Positions 1-9,798 of a DNA stretch of 64,000 bases are shown here, piece after piece. Origin of the DNA: PFJX01 sp963713085 (lineage in GTDB: Bacteria > Pseudomonadota > Gammaproteobacteria > Burkholderiales > Thiobacillaceae). The notes beneath the pieces were generated by a model, which saw only the letters and a program-made list of their open reading frames with translations, ran no database searches and had not been told where the DNA came from. Made by a program: the position numbers and the translations under genes. The stretch is taken from NCBI GenBank assembly GCA_963713085.1, contig CAVQKQ010000025.1, forward strand, positions 33,253-97,252, written 5' to 3'. Each line of letters opens with the position of its first letter. Within the stretch, counting starts at the first letter, position 1.

Positions 1-1857
1 ACCGCCACGGCGCTGATGCAGCCGCGCGTGGCGGCCTTCGTGGCGAAGCTCGACGGCCTCATCGACAGCCTGGAAAAGCATCTCAGGATGAAGCTCACCG
101 AGACCGTTGACCTCACCGACACCTCGGCCGTGATCGCGGCGGTGGAATTGCACAGGGACGAGGATTTGACGCTGGCCAACCTGTCCGAAAGCCTGCAGCT
201 GGAACACCATGAAGTGCACCCCATCGACCCGCAATGGCTGAAATGGTTGGCGCAACTGCTGGCGCGCCTGAAGGATCTCCGCTGGCGCTATGTGCAAGGT
301 CCGACCCAGCGCGGCCGCGCCGAGATGGGCATCATCAACTCGACCGGCTGTACCTCGGTGTGGGGTTCCACCTATCCCTACAATCCCTATCCCTTCCCCT
401 GGTCCTCGCATCTGTTCCAGGACTCGCCCTCGGTGGCATTGGGCGTGTTCGAAGGGCACATGTCCAAGATGGCGGAGGGTTTCAAGGCTGTGCGCATGGC
501 CCAGATCGAACTGGAGGGGGGCTACAACCCCGCCGAGCATGATGCTCAGTTCGCTTATTTCAACTGGGAAAGCTTCTCGGATGAGGAATGGCACCTGTGT
601 CCGCCGGTCGTCTCCATCGGCGGCGACGGCGCCATGTACGACATCGGTTTCCAGAACCTGTCGCGCGCGCTGATGACCGGCATGCCGGTGAAGATTCTGG
701 TGGTCGACACCCAGGTCTATTCCAACACCGGCGGCCAGGCCTGCACCTCCGGCTTCATCGGCCAGGTCGCGGACATGTCGCCCTACGGCAAGCAGGAACA
801 CGGCAAGAAGGAAAACCGCAAGGAAATCAGCCTGATCGGCATGGCGCACCGTTCCGCCTTCGTCGCCCAGAGCGCCATTTCCAGCCCCACCCACATGATC
901 GAGAGCTTCATTGACGGCCTCAACAGCCGCCGTCCCGCCCTGTTCAACATGTATGCCGTCTGCCCGCCGGAACACGGCGTCGGCGACGACCGCTCGGTGG
1001 AACGTTCCAAGATGGCCGTGGAATCGCGCGCCTACCCGCTGTTCCGCTACGACCCCGACCTGGGGGTGGCCTTCAGCGAAAGCGTCAGCCTGGAAGGCAA
1101 CCCGGATGTCGAGGCCGACTGGCCCAGCTACACCCTGGCCTACAAGGACGCGGAGGATGTGGAGCAGAAGATGGAACTGCCCATGACCTTCGCCGACTTC
1201 GCCCTCGGCGAGGGCCGCTTCGCCAAGCAGTTCCGCAAGGCGCCGCAGGATGCATGGAACGACGACATGATGCCGTTGGCGGAATTCCTGAAGCTTTCCG
1301 TCGAGGAACGCGAAGGCCGCTTCCCCTACATCTGGGCCGTGGACAAGAAACAGCATCTGATGCGGGTACTGGTGTCGGCGGAACTGGTGCATGCCTGCGA
1401 GGAGCGGCAGCAGTTCTGGCAACAGTTGAAGGATGTCGCCGGCCTGAATGCGCCGGTGGTGGACGAGGCGGCTATCGTCGCCCAGGCGCGCGCAGAGTTG
1501 CTCGGCCAGATCAGCGCCAGCCTTGCCGGTCTCGGCGGCGCTGTCGTGGCCACTCCGGCCTCTGGCACGCCCGCTTCGGTCGCGGCGCCAAGCGGAAGCA
1601 GCGATGGCTTCGAACCGGTCTGGATCGACACCCCGGAATGCACCGCCTGCGACGAATGCACCAAGCTGGCGCCCAAGGCGTTCGCCTACAACGAGGACAA
1701 GAAGGCCACCGTCATCGATCCCAAGGGCACCACTTACGCCAATCTCGTCAAGGCGGCGGAGAAATGCACCGCCAGCGTCATCCACCCCGGTACGCCCTGG
1801 AACATGAATGAGCCGGGCATCGACAAGCTGATCGTCCGCGCGGCGAAATACAACTGA
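1..1857 (+). CDS. 2-oxoacid (pyruvate):ferredoxin oxidoreductase, C-terminal part, with fused ferredoxin-like tail (5' end outside window)
   Basis: The reading frame is already open at base 1, so this is the C-terminal part of a longer oxidoreductase; the first in-frame ATG (16) is internal. About 618 residues are visible. A thiamine-diphosphate domain is shown by the GDGAMYDIGFQNL stretch and the VYSNTGGQ motif shared with NifJ enzymes, but the segment where canonical PFOR reads ATGCSSIYGG is STGCTSVWGS, so it belongs to a divergent branch. Near the C-terminus a Cys-x2-Cys-x2-Cys motif (CTACDEC) with a distant fourth Cys (AEKCTAS) resembles a one-cluster ferredoxin domain. The enzyme family oxidatively decarboxylates 2-oxoacids to acyl-CoA and reduces ferredoxin in the cytoplasm. 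It ends just before rnfC, so its electrons may feed the Rnf complex (inference). The exact substrate cannot be read from this part. Confidence 0.85.
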   Translation, partial: TATALMQPRVAAFVAKLDGLIDSLEKHLRMKLTETVDLTDTSAVIAAVELHRDEDLTLANLSESLQLEHHEVHPIDPQWLKWLAQLLARLKDLRWRYVQGPTQRGRAEMGIINSTGCTSVWGSTYPYNPYPFPWSSHLFQDSPSVALGVFEGHMSKMAEGFKAVRMAQIELEGGYNPAEHDAQFAYFNWESFSDEEWHLCPPVVSIGGDGAMYDIGFQNLSRALMTGMPVKILVVDTQVYSNTGGQACTSGFIGQVADMSPYGKQEHGKKENRKEISLIGMAHRSAFVAQSAISSPTHMIESFIDGLNSRRPALFNMYAVCPPEHGVGDDRSVERSKMAVESRAYPLFRYDPDLGVAFSESVSLEGNPDVEADWPSYTLAYKDAEDVEQKMELPMTFADFALGEGRFAKQFRKAPQDAWNDDMMPLAEFLKLSVEEREGRFPYIWAVDKKQHLMRVLVSAELVHACEERQQFWQQLKDVAGLNAPVVDEAAIVAQARAELLGQISASLAGLGGAVVATPASGTPASVAAPSGSSDGFEPVWIDTPECTACDECTKLAPKAFAYNEDKKATVIDPKGTTYANLVKAAEKCTASVIHPGTPWNMNEPGIDKLIVRAAKYN

Positions 1858-1866
1858 TGGAGCTCC

Positions 1867-1897
1867 GACGCGGGGTGCGTATTGCGCACCCCGCGTC
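1867..1897 (+). terminator. Strong GC-rich hairpin between the oxidoreductase and rnfC
   Basis: A perfect 13-bp inverted repeat (GACGCGGGGTGCG at 1867-1879, its complement at 1885-1897) with a 5-nt loop lies 10 nt after the oxidoreductase stop. No T-run follows, so it may be a partial or Rho-type terminator or an mRNA-stabilising/processing hairpin. It also argues that rnfC starts at 1908, not 1857, because the longer start would encode residues from the hairpin. Confidence 0.6.
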
Positions 1898-1907
1898 TAC
1901 CAGCCTG

Positions 1908-3239
1908 ATGAGCCTTTTCAATATCTTCGCGCGCAACACGTTCAAGCGCGGCATCCATCCCGATGCGCACAAGGACACCGCCGGCAGCCCGATCCGGCGG
2001 ATGCCGTTCGCGCCGCGCCTGACCCTTCTTCTCACGCAACACATCGGCAAGCCGGCGCTGCCTATTGTCGTGGTCGGCCAGGAGGTCGTCCGCGGCCAGC
2101 CCATCGCCAAGCCCGACGGTTTCGTCTCGCTGCCTCTGCATGCGCCGGCCGACGGCGTCATCGAGGCCATCGACCTGCGACCCAGCCTGCGCGGTCCCTG
2201 GCTTCCCGCCATCACGCTGCGCGTCTACGAGGCGTCCACCCAGGACGTACGGTGGGGCAATCCCCGCGACATCGACGCGATGACGCCCGAGGAGATCATC
2301 GCCGCCATCCAGGAGGCCGGCATCGCCGGCATGGGTGGCGCCGCCTTTCCGGCTCATGCCAAGCTGAAGCCGCCCAAGGATGTGGTCATCGAGACCCTGA
2401 TCGTCAACGGCGCCGAGTGCGAGCCCTACCTCACCTGCGATCACCGCATCATGCTGGAGTACACCCAGGACGTGATGCGGGGTACCCGCCTGGCCATGCG
2501 TGCCTGCGGTGCTTCCCGCGCCATCATCGGTGTCGAGGACAACAAGCCCGACGCCATTGCCGCTCTGCGCGCGGCGCTGCCCGCTGACGGCCGCATCACG
2601 GTCGAGGCGGTGGTCACCAAGTATCCTCAGGGGGCGGCGGATACCCTGATCTACGCCCTGACCGGCCGCGAGGTACCGATGGGGGAACGAACCTCCGCCA
2701 TCGGCGTGTTGCTCGGCAACGTCATGACCATGGCCTACATCGGCCGTCTGGTGCCGGCCGGCCAGGGCGTCATCGAACGGGTGATGACCGTCGCCGGTCT
2801 GGGGGTGGCGCGGCCGGGCAACTATCTGGTGCCGATCGGCACGCCGCTGCGCTACCTCATGAACTATGCCGGCGCCGTCGTCGGCGAGCGCCAGATCATC
2901 CTCGGCGGCCCGATGATGGGCGAATCGGCGGCCTCCCTGGACGTCTCCACCATCAAGGGCACTTCCGGCTTGCTGGTGGTGCCCGATCCGCCGGCCAGCA
3001 AGGGCCGCGTCTATCCCTGCATCAAGTGCGGCGAGTGCGTCAATGTCTGTCCCAAGGGGCTCAACCCCTCCATGCTGGGCTTGCTGGCCTCCCGCCATGA
3101 GTACGACCTGATGGATGAGCAATTACACATCAGCGAATGTTTCGAGTGCGGCAGTTGCTCCTACGTGTGTCCCTCCCACATCCCCCTGGTCCAGCAGTTC
3201 CGCGTGGCCAAGGCCTATCTGCGGGGTAAGGCGAAATGA
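1908..3239 (+). CDS. rnfC: Ion-translocating oxidoreductase complex subunit RnfC
   Basis: A 443-residue soluble subunit of the Rnf complex, which transfers electrons between ferredoxin and NAD and pumps ions. The N-terminus FKRGIHPDAHKD is typical of RnfC. Two [4Fe-4S] motifs are visible near the C-terminus: CIKCGECVNVCP (from about residue 371) and CFECGSCSYVCP (from about residue 411). The middle carries the Gly-rich GMGGAAFP and NGAECEPYLTCD segments of the flavin/NADH-binding fold. ATG 1908 is chosen over the in-frame ATG 1857, which overlaps the previous stop and would read through a 13-bp hairpin. It is the first gene of rnfCDGEA. RnfC here is of the short type without the long Ala/Lys-rich tail of enterobacterial RsxC. 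Confidence 0.93.
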   Translation: MSLFNIFARNTFKRGIHPDAHKDTAGSPIRRMPFAPRLTLLLTQHIGKPALPIVVVGQEVVRGQPIAKPDGFVSLPLHAPADGVIEAIDLRPSLRGPWLPAITLRVYEASTQDVRWGNPRDIDAMTPEEIIAAIQEAGIAGMGGAAFPAHAKLKPPKDVVIETLIVNGAECEPYLTCDHRIMLEYTQDVMRGTRLAMRACGASRAIIGVEDNKPDAIAALRAALPADGRITVEAVVTKYPQGAADTLIYALTGREVPMGERTSAIGVLLGNVMTMAYIGRLVPAGQGVIERVMTVAGLGVARPGNYLVPIGTPLRYLMNYAGAVVGERQIILGGPMMGESAASLDVSTIKGTSGLLVVPDPPASKGRVYPCIKCGECVNVCPKGLNPSMLGLLASRHEYDLMDEQLHISECFECGSCSYVCPSHIPLVQQFRVAKAYLRGKAK

Positions 3240-3300
3240 TCCTTGCTTCCTCAGTCGCGCCGGCAACCTTTTATATCCCTGTCCCTATGGGCCTAACGTC

Positions 3301-4341
3301 ATGACCGCACGCATCGAACTGCGCACCTCTCCCCATGTGGCGAAGGGCACCAGCGTGGAGCAGATCATGTTCCACGTGGTGCTCGCCCTGTTGCCCATCA
3401 CCGCCTACGCCGTCTGGCAATATGGCCTTTCGGTACTGGCGCTGATCGGCACCGTCACCGCCACCTGCCTGGCCACGGAACGCCTCCTGAACCGCGCGAT
3501 GCAGACCGGCAGCACCCTGTCCGACTGGTCGGCCACCATCACCGGGCTGCTCCTGGCGCTCACCCTGCCCCCTTCCTTTCCGTTATGGATGGCGGTAGTG
3601 GCGGCTGTGGTCTCCATCTCGCTGGGCAAGTTCATGTTCGGCGGCCTCGGCTACAACGTGTTCAACCCGGCCCTGGTCGGTCGCGCCTTCGTCCAGGCCG
3701 CTTTTCCGGTGTCCATTTCCACCTGGACTCCCGCGTTCATCTCGGACCGTTTCACCACCTTCATTCCCACCACGCTGACCACGCCGCTGATGACGCCGCC
3801 GCTCATTTCCGACTGGGCGAAACATGCGCTTGATGGTTTCACCGGCGCCACGCCGCTGGCGCGCTGGAAGTTCGAGAACGTGCTGGCGACGCCACACGAT
3901 TTCCTGGCCGGCACGGTCACCGCTTCCGTGGGGGAGGGTTCGGCCCTGCTGATCCTGGCAGGCGGCCTTTACCTGGCGGCGCGCAGGTTTCTGGACTGGC
4001 GCATCCCCGTGGCGGTAATGGGCTCCGCCGCCCTGGTCGCGCTGCTGTACCACCTGTTCGATCCGGGGCGTTACCCGGATCCCTTGTTCGTCATGCTTTC
4101 CGGCGGCCTGCTGTTCGGCGCCGTGTTCATGGCCACCGACATGGTCACCTCGCCGGTAACCCCCAAGGGGATCTGGTTCTTCGGCGCGCTGATCGGTGTG
4201 TTGACGGTCCTTATCCGCTACTTCGGCGGCCTCAACGAGGGCGTGATGTACGCCATCCTGATCGGCAATTCCCTGGTACCCCTGATCGACAAGTACAGCC
4301 CGCCGCGCGCATACGGCGAGGTAAAAGGGAAAAAAGCATGA
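3301..4341 (+). CDS. rnfD: Rnf complex membrane subunit RnfD
   Basis: A 346-residue polytopic membrane protein of the NqrB/RnfD family. Several hydrophobic segments are evident (for example residues 24-60, 75-118 and repeated spans in the C-terminal half). The TGAT motif at residues 181-184 (GFTGATPLAR) is the site where the family covalently binds FMN through the last Thr. The ATG at 3301 precedes MTARIELRTSPH, the usual conserved N-terminus; the longer frame reaching into rnfC has no family similarity. The 61-nt gap after rnfC shows no hairpin. The stop overlaps rnfG by 4 bases (ATGA type), implying translational coupling. Confidence 0.93.
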   Translation: MTARIELRTSPHVAKGTSVEQIMFHVVLALLPITAYAVWQYGLSVLALIGTVTATCLATERLLNRAMQTGSTLSDWSATITGLLLALTLPPSFPLWMAVVAAVVSISLGKFMFGGLGYNVFNPALVGRAFVQAAFPVSISTWTPAFISDRFTTFIPTTLTTPLMTPPLISDWAKHALDGFTGATPLARWKFENVLATPHDFLAGTVTASVGEGSALLILAGGLYLAARRFLDWRIPVAVMGSAALVALLYHLFDPGRYPDPLFVMLSGGLLFGAVFMATDMVTSPVTPKGIWFFGALIGVLTVLIRYFGGLNEGVMYAILIGNSLVPLIDKYSPPRAYGEVKGKKA

Positions 4342-5039
4342 GTGAACAGGATCTCGGCGGCGTTGTGAAAACGGACGTGCAAGGCATGGTGTCCAGCGGC
4401 GCGATGATGAGAGCCCTGGGGATTGCCGCCGCGATATGTGGCCTGGTCATCATCGCCACCTACCAGTTGACCCTCGCGCCGGCGAAGGAGAATAGAAGGG
4501 TCGCCACCGAACGCGCGGTGTTCAAGATCATTCCCGGTGCCACCCGCATGCGTGAATTCGTCGCCACCCCCGCCGGCATCCAGCCCGCGGGGGAAACCAT
4601 GCCCGAGGGCGGGGTTACGTTCTATGCGGCCTATGACCAGGCCGGCGCGCTCAAGGGCGTGGCTGCCGAGGGGGTCGCGAAAGGCTATGCCGACGACGTC
4701 CGCGTCCTCTACGCCTATGACGCCGCCAGGCAGCTCATTACCGGCATCGGTGTGGTGTCCATGCGTGAAACACCGGGCATCGGCGACAAGATTCTGGTGG
4801 ACAAGGATTTCCAGAAGAATTTCGAGGCCCTCGACGTCAGGCTGACCGACGACATGAAGACGGTCGCCAATGCCATCAAGGTGGTGAAGCACGGCACCAA
4901 GCGGCATCCTTGGGAAATCGACGCCATCTCGGGTTCGACGATCACGTCCAAGGCGGTGGGCAAGGGCATCCGGGACAGTACCCTGAAGCTCCTGCCGATA
5001 TTGTTGCCCAACATCCACAAACTCGAAGGAGGGAAATAA
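4338..5039 (+). CDS. rnfG: Rnf complex FMN-binding subunit RnfG
   Basis: 233 residues. One N-terminal membrane anchor (about residues 26-46) is followed by a periplasmic FMN-binding domain. The covalent-flavin motif reads SGSTIT (residues 198-203), a variant of the SGATxT consensus with the modified residue expected to be the last Thr. The segment ETPGIGDKI is also typical of RnfG/NqrC. It carries electrons between the RnfD flavin and the rest of the complex. It overlaps rnfD by 4 bases and is followed after 2 bases by rnfE, so it sits in a tight operon. Confidence 0.93.
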   Translation: MSEQDLGGVVKTDVQGMVSSGAMMRALGIAAAICGLVIIATYQLTLAPAKENRRVATERAVFKIIPGATRMREFVATPAGIQPAGETMPEGGVTFYAAYDQAGALKGVAAEGVAKGYADDVRVLYAYDAARQLITGIGVVSMRETPGIGDKILVDKDFQKNFEALDVRLTDDMKTVANAIKVVKHGTKRHPWEIDAISGSTITSKAVGKGIRDSTLKLLPILLPNIHKLEGGK

Positions 5040-5041
5040 GC

Positions 5042-5701
5042 ATGATTCCCATCGTCAAACAACCGAGCAACTGGAGCGAATTCCTCGAAGGCCTCTGGGA
5101 GCGCAACCCGGTGTTCGTCATGGTGCTCGGCATGTGCCCCACCATGGCCGTAACCACCTCGGCCATCAACGGCCTGTCCATGGGGATCGCCACCACCTTC
5201 GTCCTGTCCGCCTCCTGCCTGCTGGTATCCATGCTGCGCAAGACGACGATTCCGAAGGAAGTCCGCATCGCCACCTACATCGTCATCATCGCCACATTCG
5301 TGACCGTGGTCGACTACGCCATCCAGGCCATCAGCCTGGCGCTGTACACCGCCCTCGGCGCCTACATCAAGCTGATCGTCGGCAACTGCCTGGTGCTGGG
5401 CCGGGCGGAAGCCCACGCGGCACGCAACCCGCCCCTGAGCGCCCTGCTCAACGCCACCGGCATGGGTCTGGGTTTTACCCTGAGCCTGTTCATGATCGGC
5501 AGTCTGCGAGAGATCATCGGTTCCGGCACCTTCCTCGGCTTTTCCCTGTTCGGGGCCGGCTACCAGCCCTGGGTGGTGATGATCCTGCCGCCCGGGGGAT
5601 TTTTCGCCATGGGCCTGTGGCTGATGGGCTTCGCGCTGATCCGCGCCCGCAAGGGAACGCCTGCCGCCAAGCCGCCAGAACCTGCTCATTGCAGCGTCTG
5701 A
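5042..5701 (+). CDS. rnfE: Rnf complex membrane subunit RnfE
   Basis: 219 residues, about six transmembrane helices, RnfE/NqrD family. The sequence opens with the membrane-facing motif NPVFVMVLGMCPTMAVT; the Cys in GMCPTMAV is a conserved ligand of the intramembrane iron centre shared with RnfA. The ATG at 5042 follows a good ribosome site (GAAGGAGGG just upstream, inside the end of rnfG). RnfE and RnfA are homologous with inverted topology and together form the ion-channel core. The C-terminal tail is hydrophilic (residues about 200-219). Confidence 0.93.
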   Translation: MIPIVKQPSNWSEFLEGLWERNPVFVMVLGMCPTMAVTTSAINGLSMGIATTFVLSASCLLVSMLRKTTIPKEVRIATYIVIIATFVTVVDYAIQAISLALYTALGAYIKLIVGNCLVLGRAEAHAARNPPLSALLNATGMGLGFTLSLFMIGSLREIIGSGTFLGFSLFGAGYQPWVVMILPPGGFFAMGLWLMGFALIRARKGTPAAKPPEPAHCSV

Positions 5702-5711
5702 GGAGCCCGCC

Positions 5712-6296
5712 ATGCATGATTCCATCGGCCAGATACTCATCACCACCATGCTGTCGGGCAACTTCGTGCTGGCGATGTTCGTCGGCATGTGCCCTTTCCT
5801 GGGCGTGACCCATAGCGTGAAGGTGGCGTTCCCCCTGGGCCTGGCGACCACCTTCGTCATCATGATGGCCTCGTTCTTCGCCTACCTGATCAATTTGATC
5901 CTGATCCCGGCGCACATGGAGTATCTCGAGTTGATCAGCTACATCACCGTGATCGGCTCGTCCGTGCAGCTCGTGGAGATGTTCATCAAGAAGCATAGCC
6001 CCGAGCTGTTCCGGGCCCTGGGCATCTACCTGCCCCTCATCACCACCAACTGCGCGGTGCTGGGCGTCGCCCTGTTCCAGACCGCCCGTGAATACAATTT
6101 CGTCCAGTCCCTGACCTTCGCCCTGGGCGGCGGCGCCGGCTTTACCCTGGCACTGACCTTGCTTGCCAGCGTACGCGAGCGGGTGCGTTTCTCCAACGTT
6201 CCAAGCGCCATGATGGGCACCGCCCTGACGCTCATGCTGGCGGGTGTGCTGTCGCTGGCTTTCATGGGATTTGCCGGCCTTGGCGGCGGCGAGTAA
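5712..6296 (+). CDS. rnfA: Rnf complex membrane subunit RnfA
   Basis: 194 residues with about six transmembrane helices, full family length. The conserved GMCPFLGVT and TTNCAVLGVALF motifs contain the two Cys that with RnfE hold the membrane iron centre. It lies 10 bases after rnfE and is the last recognisable rnf gene. The usual next gene, rnfB (the ferredoxin-like subunit), is not found downstream; a small Cys-rich membrane protein follows instead. Confidence 0.94.
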   Translation: MHDSIGQILITTMLSGNFVLAMFVGMCPFLGVTHSVKVAFPLGLATTFVIMMASFFAYLINLILIPAHMEYLELISYITVIGSSVQLVEMFIKKHSPELFRALGIYLPLITTNCAVLGVALFQTAREYNFVQSLTFALGGGAGFTLALTLLASVRERVRFSNVPSAMMGTALTLMLAGVLSLAFMGFAGLGGGE

Positions 6297-6300
6297 ACCC

Positions 6301-6519
6301 ATGCTGCGCCTTCTGATCACCATCGCCGTCATTTTTCTGGCCATGGTCATTTACGTGGTCACCCATCGGGTCTACAAGCGGTTTGCCCGACAGCATCCGG
6401 AGCTGGGCCCCTTCCGCTCCGACAAGGAAGGATGCGGCTCTTGTTCCGGTGGCAGCGGCTGCAGCGGCGAACCCTGCGACAGCGAGACCGAAGACGGGGT
6501 CGAGGAACCCAACCGTTAA
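6301..6519 (+). CDS. Small Cys-rich single-pass membrane protein following rnfA
   Basis: 72 residues, 4 bases after rnfA and therefore probably in the operon. One N-terminal transmembrane helix (about residues 3-21) is followed by a basic stretch, the motif HPELGPFR and a Cys-rich tail CGSCSGGSGCSGEPC. The architecture (one helix plus a small Cys cluster) resembles NqrM, the small factor that helps assemble the homologous Na+-NQR, and FeoB-associated Cys-rich proteins, but no motif is diagnostic. A role in assembling or metallating the Rnf complex is inference from position. ATG 6301 is chosen because the upstream part of the longer frame lies within rnfA. A broken second copy lies just downstream. 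Confidence 0.7.
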   Translation: MLRLLITIAVIFLAMVIYVVTHRVYKRFARQHPELGPFRSDKEGCGSCSGGSGCSGEPCDSETEDGVEEPNR

Positions 6520-6606
6520 GACATCGGCGCCTTCATGGTCCTTGTGGGGTTGCGGGGATGCTGTCCAGCGGATTTAGTCCCGGCCGCTGACACTCGGTGG
6601 CACAGA

Positions 6607-6808
6607 CTGTGCACCTACGGCCTCAACTACCTGATCACCATCGGCCTGATCCTGGTCATCATGCTGCTGGGCGTCGTCATCCAGCGTTACTACGAGTTGT
6701 TCGCTGGCTGCACCCGGGGCTGGGGCCGTTCCGGGATGGGGAGAAGGGTGCGGGTCGTGCGGGGAGGGGAGTTGTGGCGGGGGGTCTTGCGAGAGCGGGG
6801 AGCGTTAA
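6607..6808 (+). pseudogene. Frameshifted second copy of the Cys-rich membrane protein
   Basis: Three short frames joined end to end recreate the preceding protein. Frame one gives a transmembrane helix (LITIGLILVIMLLGVVIQRY). The next frame gives WLHPGLGPFRDGEK, matching HPELGPFRSDKEG. The third gives GCGSCGEGSCGGGSC and ends at TAA 6806-6808. One base appears missing at about 6704-6705 (a C) and one in the G-run at 6746-6748. No good ATG sits at the expected start. It is either a decaying tandem duplicate or an intact paralogue hidden by sequencing indels. The 5' boundary is approximate. Confidence 0.65.
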
Positions 6809-7019
6809 TGTTCGCCATTAGCCGGTGGCCCGAACCGGCCCCTCCGGCACAACCCCTCCCCACTCGATCTTCACCCCCCGGGATGCAACCCCCGCCCGGA
6901 TCCTGCCGTCGCCTTCGGTCTTCCGTTCGGCCGCCGTGTCGCGCTATGGTCGTGCGTGACGGTGATAGTCTTGCAACGTATCGGGGTTCTGCCCTTTGAT
7001 CGGGATTGAGCGACGCATC

Positions 7020-7724
7020 ATGGACGAGACAAGCAGACGGGAATTCCTGAACCTGGTGGCCAGCCACCAGAAACGTGGCGACCCGACCGGGTGGTGCGAT
7101 ACGGTGTACCGCAATGCCGGTGGCGATTTCAAGGCGGTATTCTGGGCGGACCTGGCGCCCAATCCTTATCTGCTCACCTGGCTGGAACAGCACCCCGTCA
7201 GGGACGCGGGCGCGCGGGCTGCAACGATCGGCTGTGGGGTGGGCGATGACGCGGAGGCCCTTGCGGCCCAGGGCTACCGGGTGACCGCCTTCGACATCGC
7301 GCCGACCGCGATCGAGCTCTGCCGCAAGCGCTATCCCGCAAGCCGCGTCGAATACCTGGTGGCTGATTTGTTCGATCATCCACCCGAGTGGACCCAGGGG
7401 TTTGACCTGGTTTTCGAATGCAACACCATCCAGATCCTGCCTGGCGAATACCGGCTGCGCGCCCTGAACGCGATCGCGAACCTGGTGAGGCCCGGCGGCG
7501 TCGCCCTGGTGTCGTGCCGCAGCCGTGACGCAGGGGAAAAGGAAGATGAATTTCCCCTGCCGCTGGACCGGGCGGAAATCGATGGATTCGTCCGTGCCGG
7601 GCTCAGGGAAGAGTCATTCCTGGCCTATGACGACGACCAGAATCCGCCGGTACCCCACTTTTTTGCCTGCTACCGCAGACCGGTCGAGGACGACTCGGAA
7701 ACAACGCCAGTAGTGCTTCCCTGA
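7020..7724 (+). CDS. Class I SAM-dependent methyltransferase
   Basis: 234 residues. The glycine motif I is ATIGCGVGDDAEAL, followed by an acidic strand end (VTAFDIAPTAIELC) that would hold the ribose of S-adenosylmethionine, and the later LVRPGGVALVSCR segment, so it has the Rossmann-like methyltransferase fold. The N-terminal WCDTVYRNAGGDFKAVFWADLAPNP is family specific and resembles thiopurine-type or thioether/halide methyltransferases, but the substrate cannot be assigned. ATG 7020 is preferred to TTG 6996. It stands alone between the Rnf region and recQ; the roughly 210 bases upstream of it show no other gene. Confidence 0.8.
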   Translation: MDETSRREFLNLVASHQKRGDPTGWCDTVYRNAGGDFKAVFWADLAPNPYLLTWLEQHPVRDAGARAATIGCGVGDDAEALAAQGYRVTAFDIAPTAIELCRKRYPASRVEYLVADLFDHPPEWTQGFDLVFECNTIQILPGEYRLRALNAIANLVRPGGVALVSCRSRDAGEKEDEFPLPLDRAEIDGFVRAGLREESFLAYDDDQNPPVPHFFACYRRPVEDDSETTPVVLP

Positions 7725-7869
7725 ATCAATTGGACAACTGCGTCGGGTGACGGCGCGATCAGTGGACCTGGGAAATGATACGAAGGGAGGCCGGAAGTAT
7801 CTGTGCAGTGTGGTCCGCGCCGGTCCACTCCTGCACAATCCGGCCCTGCCGTACTCACATGAACCATGG

Positions 7870-9681
<1,812 letters not shown>

Positions 9682-9716
9682 TGCGATAGCTGATCGGTAC
9701 GGGACGAGGGCTTGAC

Positions 9717-9756
9717 TCCCTCTCCCCCAGCCCCTCCCCCGCTCGCGGGGGAGGGG
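9717..9756. repeat. Interspersed palindromic repeat (copy 1)
   Basis: A C/G-rich 40-bp element ending in a perfect 11-bp stem (CCCCTCCCCCG, 9731-9741, pairing with 9746-9756) and a 4-nt loop. It matches, with about four mismatches, the reverse complement of the element inside gmd (55199-55240) and is related to one at 22216-22250. Lying between convergent recQ and the cytochrome b gene, it may also act as a two-way terminator. Confidence 0.75.
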
Positions 9757-9798
9757 TGCTAGGCCCGGCCAGAGACCGGATTCCAACCTTGCCTCGCC

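Noticed and set aside
1857..1907. Longer start for rnfC (17 extra residues)
   Set aside because: It would be coded by a perfect 13-bp hairpin after the previous stop and has no resemblance to RnfC; 1908 fits the family start.
1734..3122. 462-residue open frame antisense to rnfC
   Set aside because: Spans two clear genes on the other strand and has only low-complexity composition.
6989..7015. FNR-like box near TTGATCGGGATTGA
   Set aside because: The second half lacks ATCAA, so it does not meet the TTGAT-N4-ATCAA rule.
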